A stretch of 60,559 bases of DNA from Alphaproteobacteria bacterium (GTDB lineage Bacteria > Pseudomonadota > Alphaproteobacteria > JACZXZ01), in NCBI GenBank assembly GCA_035625915.1, contig DASPOR010000099.1, positions 1 to 60,559 of the forward strand, written 5' to 3'. Shown one piece after another: positions 1 through 8,556 of the stretch. The stretch's first letter is position 1. Each line of letters begins with the position of its first letter. The notes under the pieces were generated by a model. That model was given only the letters and a program-made list of their open reading frames with translations. It was not told the origin of the DNA and did no database searches. The position numbers and the translations under genes were made by a program.

Positions 1-956
1 GTTGGCAAGCCCTGTGAGTTGAACGGAACGTCGAACGGGCCCGTTCCCGTATTGCTCTTGTATCGGAAATTGGCGACAAAAACCGGCCAGTCTTCGAGCC
101 CGTCGTTGATTTGATAGTGAAGCGCCGCCTCGACGTCGCCAATGCCATTGCCACTTGTGCTCGTTTGGTTCGTAAAGGGGTTCGATTCTGCCTTGGACGT
201 GTCGGTCTCGGTATTCCACCGGGCCACGTAAGGGACTTTCACCTCGGCTTCGAGCCGATTGGTAATGCCGTACCGCCCGGTCAAAGCGGGCATCACCGTA
301 TCGTTTCGGATGTCGCTTTCACTGATGGCACCGATCAGGATGCCGTTAACAATGGAAATGCCACGGAAAGTGAGCTGATTGGTCGAGACTCGATCGTATT
401 CGACCGATGGCTCGATCGAGAGGTGGTTGTCGGGCGTCAGCACGCCGCCGATTTCGGGAAGCGACGGCACCTGGGGCCGGCGCTCCTCCTCCGACGGGGC
501 TGCGGGCGCTTGTCCGACCGGGCCCTGGCCTGGAATCGCCTCCCCGCCGGGTTGCGTCGAGGGCGGGGCTGTCGGGACCGGCTGCGCTTGTCCAACCTGC
601 GGGGCGACAGGTTGGGCAGCACTACCCGGAGCGCTCGGCGGCGCATCGCTGCTCGCCGCCGGCGTGAAAGTCGGGGTCTGGGGCTGGCCCACCGTCTGCT
701 CGAGCTTGTTGAGGCGCGCATTCTGGCGCTTCAAGAGATCCTGAAGCTGCTGAACGACCTGGTTCTGTTGATCTAGCAGCTCCTGCTGTTCGCGGATCTT
801 CTGTTCATAATATTGTGAAGTTGGCGAGGCGGGTTGCGGGATGTCAACAGCGTTGGGATCCGACGTATTGTCCGCAGCGCCCAAGGAGGAGGGTATCGCT
901 AGGGTGAAACCAACCGCAGTCGCCACCCCCATGACGAATTTGCTATGGCCAGACAA
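1..956 (-). CDS. Secreted coiled-coil / outer-membrane beta-barrel protein, C-terminus cut by window edge
   Basis: The reading frame is open to the window edge, giving 318 visible codons. The likely start is a TTG at 956, preceded by AGAGGGGG about six bases upstream. It gives a signal peptide (hydrophobic stretch MGVATAVGFTLAI, then Ala-Ala-Asp). An ATG eight codons further in would cut off the basic N-terminus. Residues of roughly 45-80 are a Gln-rich coiled coil, followed by a Pro/Ala/Gln-rich linker to about residue 180. The rest is alternating polar/apolar sequence with Asn/Thr/Tyr, like outer-membrane barrels of the Phenol_MetA_deg/transporter group. No TolC features are visible, so it is not an obvious outer-membrane partner for the nearby type I exporter. 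Function unknown. Confidence 0.75.
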   Translation of the reverse strand, partial: MSGHSKFVMGVATAVGFTLAIPSSLGAADNTSDPNAVDIPQPASPTSQYYEQKIREQQELLDQQNQVVQQLQDLLKRQNARLNKLEQTVGQPQTPTFTPAASSDAPPSAPGSAAQPVAPQVGQAQPVPTAPPSTQPGGEAIPGQGPVGQAPAAPSEEERRPQVPSLPEIGGVLTPDNHLSIEPSVEYDRVSTNQLTFRGISIVNGILIGAISESDIRNDTVMPALTGRYGITNRLEAEVKVPYVARWNTETDTSKAESNPFTNQTSTSGNGIGDVEAALHYQINDGLEDWPVFVANFRYKSNTGTGPFDVPFNSQGLP

Positions 957-980
957 TTTAGCCCCCTCTTGCCCAGCTGC

Positions 981-994
981 GCGCTTAAAAGCGC
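981..994. promoter_or_regulatory. Palindrome GCGCTT-AA-AAGCGC in the leader of the outer-membrane gene
   Basis: A perfect 6-bp inverted repeat with a two-base centre lies about 25 bases upstream of the TTG start at 956. Its arms are the hexamers AAGCGC/GCGCTT in everted order; the same hexamers occur in the usual order at 10718-10733. It could be a protein site or a small mRNA hairpin just before the ribosome binding site. Confidence 0.35.
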
Positions 995-1205
995 AATCCC
1001 TTATATCGAGACTGCAGATTCGGTCAGAATCTGTCAAGGAATATTAGGGCCGCGCCATATTTGTTGCGCCTTAGATTTCCGCAAGGGCTAAGCTTACGGT
1101 TTAATTAGCATTCTTGCGTTTTTTCCGTTGGGTCACCGTTCTTAATTGGGTGCCGTTTTGCGTGTTTTTCTACGATGAATATGGCGCACTTGTATATATC
1201 ACAAA

Positions 1206-1239
1206 GTGGTAGATATACCACAAAAGCGGTAGATCGCTT
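1206..1239. promoter_or_regulatory. Double palindromic candidate operator
   Basis: Two adjacent inverted repeats are visible: GTGGTA-GATA-TACCAC at 1206-1221 and AAGCG-GTAGAT-CGCTT at 1224-1239. Both contain GGTAGAT (1208-1214 and 1228-1234), exactly 20 bp apart, so the copies lie on the same face of the helix. The site is in the A/T-rich divergent promoter region. Related sites occur at 10718-10733, 13269-13280 and 15869-15884. The binding protein is unknown; the NarL/LuxR-type and XRE regulators of this window are natural candidates. Confidence 0.45.
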
Positions 1240-1635
1240 GCAATGCCTTTGTTGCTATCAGAAAGCGTATAATTATAAACAAGTTCGACTATCCTTTTGA
1301 TAAATGTGAGCGTGCTGACCCTTTCCAGCCAAATCTACAGCCGGACGTTGCAACTCGATGGCTTGTTTCCAAGGCGAGCCCGCGCCGATTTACCTCGATC
1401 GTACCGCTAGACCTGTCTGCATCATGGATCTTTTGGACGCACTACGCCTATACACAAGAGGTAACCCATTATTACCTATCTTTCCGTGAATTTCGCCCAA
1501 ATTGACCCACAAGTGTTCCATTCGGGATAACCTAGATGCGCACTCGCAATCGAATCTTACGCGGCTCAGACTTCAACATCTCGAACATGATTCGTGGATG
1601 AAACGAATCTGTAAACGTTGTGGTGCGGGCGAGCG

Positions 1636-2904
1636 ATGGACAGGGACGGCGCCGATATGGCCTCTGATTATGCTACGACGATCCCAATTCGGGCAGCCGA
1701 GCGGCTCGACGCCGCAACCGTTGCGCGCATCGGGTCCGCGCGGCTCATGGCGCTCCTCATCGAATCGGCCCAGCGCGATCCGGTTCTGCGCCGGCGGTTG
1801 TATGAGATACTCAATCTCAACGAGGAGTCCGCACGCCAGCTTTTCGTTTCCCAGATTCGGGATGCGGAAGCCGCCAAGCCAAACAACTTAGCACAGCAAG
1901 CAAACTCCTACGAGGCGAATGCGCCCACTCCGGAAGGATGCGACGTCTCGTCGGGCTATATGGTCGGCGCAAGCCCCGCGATGCGCCGTCTATTCGAGTC
2001 GATCCGACGTTACGCCGGATCGAGTGCGCCGGTGCTGCTCACGGGCGAAAGCGGCACGGGCAAGGAGCTCGCGGCACGCGCTATCCACGAACGATCCACC
2101 TGGAGTAAAGGGCCGTTCGTCGCGATCAACTGCGGCGCATTGCCGCAAACACTGATCGCGTCCGAACTCTTTGGCTACGAGAAGGGCGCCTTCACGGGCG
2201 CTGCCGGCCGCAAGTTCGGACGGATCGAAATGGCTGAAGGTGGAACCGTCTTCCTCGACGAAATCGGCGACCTGCCGCTTGAGACGCAAGTGATGCTGTT
2301 GCGCTTCCTTCAGGAGAAGACGATCGAGCGCGTCGGAGGCAACAGGCCCATCCTCGTCAACACGCGCGTCATTGCAGCGACCCATGTAAATTTGCGCGAC
2401 GCTGTCCTCAAGGGACGATTCCGGGAGGATCTCTTCTATCGATTAAATGTGCTCACGGCGGAGATGCCCCGGCTTAAGGATCGCGGCGACGACATCCTAC
2501 TGCTCGCGCATTTTTTTCTGCATCAGTTCTCAAAGGAGATCGGTCGCCAAGCGCCCGAATTGTTACCGGATGCGGCGGCGGCGATCAACTCCCATCCTTG
2601 GCCGGGGAACGTGCGAGAGCTCATTGCCTGCATGCGCCGGGCGGTCGTGATGTCCGACGGTCAAGCGATCCGGGCCGAAGATCTCGGACTTTCGAACGCG
2701 CCCGACCTCGTCGCAGCACCGGATCAAGCGCTTGGCAAGGTCCGCGCAGAGGCGGAAGCGAGCCTGGTAAAAAACACGCTTGAGCGCAATCGCTACAACG
2801 TGAAGAAATCCGCGAGCGAGCTCGGCGTATCGCGTGTCACCCTTTACCGCCTCATTCAAAAGCACGACATCAAGATCGACCGGAGCTCCAGGGGGAATTG
2901 GTAG
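1636..2904 (+). CDS. Sigma-54-dependent transcriptional activator without receiver domain
   Basis: This is an AAA+ enhancer-binding protein of about 422 residues that would remodel sigma-54 RNA polymerase. The first 110 residues resemble no known sensor domain and lack a phospho-receiver. The central domain has Walker A GESGTGKE (about 137-144), the sigma-54 contact loop GAFTGA (about 184-189), Walker B VFLDE (about 205-209) and an arginine-rich sensor region. The C-terminus is a Fis-type helix-turn-helix ([14 protein letters not shown]). ATG 1636 is chosen because GGGCGAG precedes it; a TTG at 1618 and an ATG at 1657 are alternatives. It points away from the outer-membrane gene across a long regulatory region. 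The family assignment is very secure; the targets are unknown. Confidence 0.93.
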   Translation: MDRDGADMASDYATTIPIRAAERLDAATVARIGSARLMALLIESAQRDPVLRRRLYEILNLNEESARQLFVSQIRDAEAAKPNNLAQQANSYEANAPTPEGCDVSSGYMVGASPAMRRLFESIRRYAGSSAPVLLTGESGTGKELAARAIHERSTWSKGPFVAINCGALPQTLIASELFGYEKGAFTGAAGRKFGRIEMAEGGTVFLDEIGDLPLETQVMLLRFLQEKTIERVGGNRPILVNTRVIAATHVNLRDAVLKGRFREDLFYRLNVLTAEMPRLKDRGDDILLLAHFFLHQFSKEIGRQAPELLPDAAAAINSHPWPGNVRELIACMRRAVVMSDGQAIRAEDLGLSNAPDLVAAPDQALGKVRAEAEASLVKNTLERNRYNVKKSASELGVSRVTLYRLIQKHDIKIDRSSRGNW

Positions 2905-3205
2905 CGCAAGCACACAGTGACTCTGTCAGCGACCGGCAACACGTTCGTTCCCGAAGTGAAACATCGTTAACCATGAAATCGAGCGTACGCAGTGGCCGAC
3001 GGCCTCAGCGCGAGAGATCGTCGCATTGCAAGTAACGCTGCAACAGGCCCTTTGGGCGGTCCGCCGCTTCGCCGATGGCCGCGATCGCAATATTTCGCTA
3101 TCCGCCGGTCTTGACATGGAATTTGCAAATCTCACGGTCGTGGCTGCGCGCGGCCCGATATTGGTGAGAAATCTACACCTCGTTTACGCTGAAACAGGGA
3201 TTGTC
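2905..3205. other. Intergenic region with a TTAACCAT half-site
   Basis: About 300 bases between the sigma-54 activator and the small hypothetical gene. The frame of the downstream gene stays open back to a TTG at 3026, so part of this stretch may be coding. TTAACCAT at 2967-2974 matches the CtrA half-site, but there is no second TTAA at the right spacing. Nothing else is seen. Confidence 0.4.
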
Positions 3206-3544
3206 ATGGAGCAGACATTCACGACGAAAAATGAATCGAATGAACCCGCGTCAGGTTTGCGCGCACGGCTAATGCCGGAGGACATCGATTTCATTGGAAC
3301 AGTTTCGCAACTCATGATTTCGGCGAACCTCTGGCGCTCCGTGGAGCGTCGCCAAGACGTCGACTCGGATTTTTTCGAAGTACACGTCCATGAATACAGG
3401 CACTCGGCCTTTAGCATCGGTGTGCTTCCGACTCGTCGTTACTTCGTCATGGACCACAGGAATAGCTCGGTTCGGATCGGCGCCTCTCTAGCCGAAGTTC
3501 TCGATAGCGCCGGCATATTCTCGGCTGCGCGCTCCGTGACCTAG
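3206..3544 (+). CDS. Hypothetical protein, about 112 residues
   Basis: Unrecognised soluble protein. ATG 3206 is preceded by CAGGGA at good spacing and gives 112 residues with an acidic/hydrophobic pattern (RLMPEDIDFIGTVSQLMIS, then DFFEVHVHEYRHSAFSIGVL). The frame is open upstream to TTG 3026, which would add 60 residues with less protein-like composition. No signal peptide, membrane segment or known motif is visible. It lies downstream of the sigma-54 activator and upstream of a LuxR-type regulator in the same direction, but with gaps of 300 and 660 bp, so no operon is claimed. Confidence 0.55.
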   Translation: MEQTFTTKNESNEPASGLRARLMPEDIDFIGTVSQLMISANLWRSVERRQDVDSDFFEVHVHEYRHSAFSIGVLPTRRYFVMDHRNSSVRIGASLAEVLDSAGIFSAARSVT

Positions 3545-4203
3545 CGTTCAGTTTCTGCCGGACAAATCCCTTTTGCGACGGGATGCGGGCCAGAGCAGGG
3601 ATCGGGCGGGATCCTAAGGTCATGAATACGCGTGCCCGCCAGCCACACACATACCGGTCGGTCGCCGGGTTTGGTACAGCAGCCGATTTCGAATGGGCCC
3701 TGCACCAGCTTACAAGGTCGGCCACCTCGGCGCCGGCGACATAGCGCGCCAGGAAGATCCCGTCTCAGGTCGGGCCGGCAGAGGCATCATCGCTGGGCGC
3801 CAAATGCCCGCCCGCCGCGTCTTTGGCTGCTTTTGCGCGGGTCGGACGCCTATTCCCGCCAAGAGCCTTGCTCTCCCAAAGGGCTCCCTCTCTGACATTT
3901 TAGGGCACCCTTTTTGGTATTCTTTAGACATACAAGAGCAGGAGAATGTGCTAAAAAGGCGTATTGATCGGCATGCCGATTAGTGTTGTCGAACCTTTGC
4001 GGGGGAGTGAGAGAGGAACCAACCGTCGACATCGTTGGGAGCAATATCAGAACAAAACTGGGGAAACGATTGTCGCAATCCATCCCAAGGACCCTGTTCC
4101 GTCACGACGGTAATGCGTGCGCATGCACGCCTCAGCAGCTTCCCTTGAAAGCTTAGCCGCGCGTCTGCAGGATCTGCGAGGTTAAGCGCGAGGAGGTCGT
4201 TGA
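3545..4203. other. 659-bp intergenic region upstream of a LuxR-type regulator
   Basis: No reading frame here looks like a real protein. A 16-bp inverted repeat GCGTGC-GCAT-GCACGC at 4115-4130 lies about 75 bp upstream of the regulator start and is a candidate operator. The stretch 3900-3960 is A/T-rich and could hold a promoter. No convincing terminator was found. Confidence 0.4.
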
Positions 4204-4920
4204 ATGAATGAAAGGCGCAACGGTTACGAAGACCGTGGCGAAGCATTGGTGACTTTGGAACAGGATACGATCTCGACCCTAGTCGTCAGCGAGCATACCC
4301 TGCTGCGCGAGGGTATGAAGTCCTTCTTGGCAGGGTCGCGCTACAAAGTCTGCTATGAAGTCAGCGATATCGCTGATGCCCTGACCCTCGCTGCGCCGGG
4401 TAACGTTCCGCAGCTCATAATCATTGGCGCCAATCTCAACGGCAGCATGGTCGAACCGTTGAAGCTATTGCGGGCCGCCTTTCCCGACGGCCGGATCGTG
4501 TTCTACGCCCAGTCCGAAGGTATGGCCACAGCCGACCTGATTGCGACCTTCCAGGCGGGCATCGACGGTTGTCTCACGTCGAATGCCTCATCCCACATTC
4601 TGCGCCAATCCCTCGAGCTCGTCATGATGGGCGAGCGCATCTTTCCCTTCGCATTGCTCAAGGGTAGCATTCCACAACACCCCGAGACCTGGGAGGCGGC
4701 GGTGCCCGCACAGGGAAACGGGATCTCGGAGCGTGAGCGCCAGGTCCTGCGATTCCTGCGCGACGGCCACTCAAACAAGTTGATCGCGCGGGAGTTGAAA
4801 ATTTCGGAAGCGACCGTCAAGGTGCACGTCAAAATGCTGCTCAAGAAAATCGGCGCCGCCAATCGCACGCAAGCGGCGATCTGGGCGATGAACCATCTTC
4901 AATCCGAAGAATCGGCCTGA
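4204..4920 (+). CDS. LuxR/NarL-type regulator with degenerate receiver domain (paralogue 1)
   Basis: 238 residues: a receiver-like domain (about 22-145) and a LuxR helix-turn-helix (about 173-230; ISERERQVLRFLRDG, SEATVKVHVKMLLKK, NRTQAAIWA). The fold motifs are recognisable (LLREGM after strand 1), but the acidic pair is SE, the phospho-acceptor position after PQLIII is Gly75, and the conserved lysine is missing (GCLTSNAS). Aspartyl phosphorylation therefore seems impossible, so the domain probably acts by dimerisation or another ligand. ATG 4204 follows AGGAGG at seven bases. It stands next to, and convergent with, the type I secretion operon and is paralogous to the genes at 13927-14649 and 15925-16779. 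Confidence 0.92.
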   Translation: MNERRNGYEDRGEALVTLEQDTISTLVVSEHTLLREGMKSFLAGSRYKVCYEVSDIADALTLAAPGNVPQLIIIGANLNGSMVEPLKLLRAAFPDGRIVFYAQSEGMATADLIATFQAGIDGCLTSNASSHILRQSLELVMMGERIFPFALLKGSIPQHPETWEAAVPAQGNGISERERQVLRFLRDGHSNKLIARELKISEATVKVHVKMLLKKIGAANRTQAAIWAMNHLQSEESA

Positions 4921-4955
4921 ATCGGCGGCATCCAGCTCCAATCGATCGCACCCGG

Positions 4956-6299
4956 CTACTCCTTGAACGCCGAGTCCGTGGCCTCGAATATTCGATCGGT
5001 CAAGTACGACATGATGGTGCGTCGACCGACTTTGAGGTCGACATCGACGAGCATACCGGGTGCAATTGAAACTCTCCGTGCGCTGTCGGATAGTTCAGTC
5101 GCATCCGTGCGCACGGTCACGAGGAAAAATGACCCGCTGGCACCGTCCTCCTTGGACGCATCCGGTGCAATGTGTTCCACCTTGCCGCGAAGGGTACCGA
5201 ACTTGACGAAATCGAAGGCTCGAACTTTGATGGTCGCAGGCTGGTCGATTCGGACATTGCCGATGTCACGGTTCTCGACTCGGGCCTCGACCACGAGTGA
5301 ATCGCCGCGCGGTACGATTTCCATGATCGACTGATTGGCAGCGATGGACTGACCGACGTTCTTGACCGCGAGGTTCTGAACCACTCCGCTCACGGGCGAC
5401 ACGATCTTCAGGTGCCCAGCACGACTTTCGGATTGCCGGAGCTGCGAGACGATCTGGTCGCGTTGGCCACGCGACGCAGCAAGCTTGGATAGCACATCCG
5501 CGTCCCGCTCACGATCGATCCGCTGTCTGCGCTCGAGTGCCTCGGAATGCGCGGAAATTGCGGACGCTTTCGCGTCTTCCGCCTGCGCAAGTTCGCCCTC
5601 GGCGGTGACCAGGTCTCGCTTGAGCGAGAGATAGCGGACGCGCGGGAAATATCCTTTTTCGGCCAGCTTCCCGACGGCCGCCTCCTGCTCGCGAAGGATC
5701 GCAACGGAGGCTTTGAGCTGAGCAACACGGTCGGAGAGCGTAGCCATTTCGGAATTGCGCTGTGACACCGCGCTGTCGGCCTCCGCCCTTTGCGTTGCAA
5801 GGGCATCCAAGCGCGCGGAGAACAAGCGCGTTTCGGCCTCCACTAGGTCGGGACGCATGCTTGCGATTTCATCCGGGAAGGTGAGCGGTGCGTGCGTGCC
5901 CTCAGCCTCGAGCCGCGCGATCTCCGCCGAGAGCCGCTCAAATTCCGATTTACGCTGAATGACGTCCTGTTCGAGTGCGGCACCGTCAAATGCGAGCAGA
6001 ACTTGTCCGGCTTCGACGGTATCGCCTTCGTGGACATAGAGCTCCACGACCCGGCCGCCGTCGGGATGATTGATCATTTTGGTTTTGCCAGCCGGCCGCA
6101 CCGTGCCGAGTGCGGACACCACCTGGTCAACCCGCGCGAGCGATGCCCACGCGATTAGACCGGCGAACATCACACAAATCCCAACCAAAAGAATACGGGT
6201 GAGCGGACCGTGCCGGCTGTCCGCCAGGTTTTGCAGCGACAGATCGGCGTCAAGGCGATGGTTCCACTCGTCCGCGACCGTCAGAGATCGACTTGTCAT
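4956..6299 (-). CDS. HlyD-family type I secretion periplasmic adaptor
   Basis: 447 residues. This membrane-fusion protein bridges an ABC exporter to an outer-membrane channel. A short cytoplasmic N-terminus is followed by one membrane helix (about 34-54), a lipoyl-like half (VVELYVHEGDTVEAGQVLL), a long alpha-helical hairpin rich in Glu/Arg/Ala (about 115-270), the second lipoyl half (VSGVVQNLAVKNVGQSI) and beta-barrel/membrane-proximal domains. Length and order are typical of HlyD/PrtE proteins. It is the last gene of a minus-strand operon, 49 bp after the ABC exporter. The outer-membrane partner is not encoded next to it, so a chromosomal TolC is presumably used. Confidence 0.95.
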   Translation of the reverse strand: MTSRSLTVADEWNHRLDADLSLQNLADSRHGPLTRILLVGICVMFAGLIAWASLARVDQVVSALGTVRPAGKTKMINHPDGGRVVELYVHEGDTVEAGQVLLAFDGAALEQDVIQRKSEFERLSAEIARLEAEGTHAPLTFPDEIASMRPDLVEAETRLFSARLDALATQRAEADSAVSQRNSEMATLSDRVAQLKASVAILREQEAAVGKLAEKGYFPRVRYLSLKRDLVTAEGELAQAEDAKASAISAHSEALERRQRIDRERDADVLSKLAASRGQRDQIVSQLRQSESRAGHLKIVSPVSGVVQNLAVKNVGQSIAANQSIMEIVPRGDSLVVEARVENRDIGNVRIDQPATIKVRAFDFVKFGTLRGKVEHIAPDASKEDGASGSFFLVTVRTDATELSDSARRVSIAPGMLVDVDLKVGRRTIMSYLTDRIFEATDSAFKE

Positions 6300-6348
6300 A
6301 TTCGAAATGTCCCGTTGACCAGCGATGGTCTGGATTGTTCGAGCGTCG

Positions 6349-8541
6349 TCATCCGTTTGCGCGAACCAGCGCCGTTTGCCGGCCGACCCGTTCGACGTTC
6401 GCGATCCGGCCGTCGGCCATGTAGACGATGAGGTCGGCGCACATGAGCGGTATCGGACGATGAGAAACGACGACGATCACCCGGCCGGCCGCTCGTTGGC
6501 GGATATTGGACATAAGCCGCATCTCGGTATCGCGGTCGAGCGCGCTGGTCGCCTCATCCAGAATCAGGACCCTTGGATCGCGAAGCACGGCGCGCGCAAT
6601 ACAAATCTGTTGGCGCTGACCGGCCGAAAGCTCCAAGCCGTTCTCGGTAAGCAACGTTTCGTAGCCGAGCGGGAGGTCCTGGATGAACTCATGCGCGAGC
6701 GCAAATCGCGCCGCCGCGACGATGTGCTCAAAAGGAGCGTCCGGCACGGCTAAGCCGATATTTTCCCTGATCGTACCGGCGAATAACTCTATTTCCTGGG
6801 GGACGAAGCCAATCCCTCCGCGCCAAGCCGACCCGGAGAAGTGGCTTAAGTCGGTGCCATTGACGAGGACGCGCCCTGCGTTCGGCCGCAAGAGCCCACA
6901 AACCAATTTCACGAGGGTGCTTTTTCCGCATCCTGGCCGCCCCGTGACTCCGACGATCTGACCAGCAGCGATTTCGAGCGAGACCTCGTCGAGCGCCTTG
7001 GCGACACCGTCGCCGTAGCCGAATGTGGCCGCCTCAAATTTCACCGATTCGAGAACCGGGGGCATTTGCAAGCGCCCGGCTACGGCCCTATCGCCTGTGG
7101 AGACAATGCCGTCGAGTTGGGAGAATGCGGTACGCACGTCGTGGAATTGCTGTATCGCCGACACGCATTGACGGAGCGGGGCGAGTGCCCGCGCCGCGAG
7201 CAGGCTCGCCGCAATCAATGCGCCAAAACTGAGCTCGCCCGACATAACGAGTCGCGCACCCAGGAAGATAATCGCAAGATGCGCAACTTGCTGTATTGCG
7301 ACGGATGCAACGTTTATGGCGTTTGCAGACCGCGCCGCCTTGAGGCTTGTAACCGCACCGGCCGCAAGTTTATTGGCAAGTCTCCGCTCGATTTCCGGCT
7401 CGAGTGCCAGACCCTTAATCGTCGTCGCGCGCGCCACCGCCTCGGAAAGCAGAGTGGAGCGAGCAGCGCTGACCCCAAACTTTTGTTCATTCAGCCGCTT
7501 CTGCGCGCGATAGAAAAAAATCGAAAATATCACCGGTACCGGCATCGCCAGGATTGTCACTGTCGCGAGTGTCGTGCTTATGAAGAAGAGAGCAGTCACG
7601 AAGACGAATATGAACGCCGCGTCTACGAGGACGAGCGGCATCTGGCTCGTAAAGAATTGCTGGATGACGTCGAGTTGGCCGAATTTTTCGCGAATTAAAC
7701 CAGTCGAGGTCGTTCGAAGTTCATTGAAGGAGGTGTTGAGAATGCGATGTGCGACCTCTTTGCTCAACAACGCGTCGAGTTTCGTGCCGGCATGGCTCGC
7801 CACGTAACTGCGCAGTCCGCGCAAAAGCGCCTCGAGCGAATACACGAGAACCATGCCCAGAACGAGAATGTCGAGCGTGTCGAGAGCATTGTGCGCGATG
7901 ACCTTGTTGTAGACGGTCATCATAAAAAGCGGGGGCGTGAGCGCGAAGAGATTGAGAAAGAGCGACGCGGAGACAAGTTGCCAAAGTGCGTGCCGCGTAG
8001 CGCCACGAACGAGATTGGCCCAGTTGAACGGCTCGGTGGCCTTGACAGAAAGGATCTGGTCGCCGATGGCCTTGACCTCGGCGATAGACAGCACGCGCGT
8101 GGACTTGGACGACGGATCGAGGATGCGCAGCCCATTTTCCTGTCGCGACAGGATCAGCACGGCATCGGATGTGCCGGAATGCAGTACGATCATCGGCAGG
8201 GAGTTCGACCGCAACGTCTTCGCTGTCAGACGCTGGGCTATCAGTGTCAAGCCAAGACGGTGCGCCGCCGTGGTAAATTCGTCGAAATTGAGCGATTCGT
8301 CACGAGATCCAGCAAGTGCCATGAGCTCCGACGCACTGACCGGTTTATCGAATTGCCGTGCCAATTGCATCAAGAAATAAAAGAGCTCCTTATTCCGCAC
8401 CTGGCCAACTCGCCTTGGTTGTTTTGAGTCACCAAGCTCCTTTCGCTCCTCGGATCGCCCGGCATGCACCCCAACTGGGCGGAGCTCGATCGTTTGGGAC
8501 GTAACTGGCCTTCCCCAAGGAAATTCGCCGCTATACGACAT
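6349..8541 (-). CDS. Type I secretion ABC exporter with C39-like domain
   Basis: 730 residues. An inner-membrane permease/ATPase fusion that exports an unfolded polypeptide. Residues of about 45-165 form a peptidase-C39-like domain (ends RILDPSSKSTRVLS) with no catalytic Cys at the expected position, so it should dock substrate rather than cleave it. About six membrane helices follow (183-455). The nucleotide-binding domain has Walker A GRPGCGKS (534-541), signature LSAGQRQQ, Walker B VLILDEATSALD and H-loop VVVSHRP. It begins 15 bp after the putative substrate gene and precedes the HlyD gene by 49 bp, so the three form one transcription unit. Confidence 0.95.
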   Translation of the reverse strand: MSYSGEFPWGRPVTSQTIELRPVGVHAGRSEERKELGDSKQPRRVGQVRNKELFYFLMQLARQFDKPVSASELMALAGSRDESLNFDEFTTAAHRLGLTLIAQRLTAKTLRSNSLPMIVLHSGTSDAVLILSRQENGLRILDPSSKSTRVLSIAEVKAIGDQILSVKATEPFNWANLVRGATRHALWQLVSASLFLNLFALTPPLFMMTVYNKVIAHNALDTLDILVLGMVLVYSLEALLRGLRSYVASHAGTKLDALLSKEVAHRILNTSFNELRTTSTGLIREKFGQLDVIQQFFTSQMPLVLVDAAFIFVFVTALFFISTTLATVTILAMPVPVIFSIFFYRAQKRLNEQKFGVSAARSTLLSEAVARATTIKGLALEPEIERRLANKLAAGAVTSLKAARSANAINVASVAIQQVAHLAIIFLGARLVMSGELSFGALIAASLLAARALAPLRQCVSAIQQFHDVRTAFSQLDGIVSTGDRAVAGRLQMPPVLESVKFEAATFGYGDGVAKALDEVSLEIAAGQIVGVTGRPGCGKSTLVKLVCGLLRPNAGRVLVNGTDLSHFSGSAWRGGIGFVPQEIELFAGTIRENIGLAVPDAPFEHIVAAARFALAHEFIQDLPLGYETLLTENGLELSAGQRQQICIARAVLRDPRVLILDEATSALDRDTEMRLMSNIRQRAAGRVIVVVSHRPIPLMCADLIVYMADGRIANVERVGRQTALVRANG

Positions 8542-8556
8542 GGTGTGCCGTCTCGT

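Larger units (their letters stand above)
957..1635. other. 679-bp divergent intergenic region
   Basis: No convincing gene is seen between the outer-membrane gene (leftward) and the sigma-54 activator (rightward). The stretch around 1080-1300 is much richer in A/T than its surroundings, as expected for promoters. It carries the palindromes listed separately at 981-994 and 1206-1239. I looked for a -24/-12 sigma-54 promoter (TGGCAC-N5-TTGC) facing the outer-membrane gene and did not find a good one. Confidence 0.6.

Noticed and set aside
111..776. 221-codon plus-strand open frame
   Set aside because: It is antisense to the outer-membrane protein gene, which has a signal peptide, coiled coil, good ribosome binding site and better composition. 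The plus-strand product is Arg/Gly-rich with no structure.
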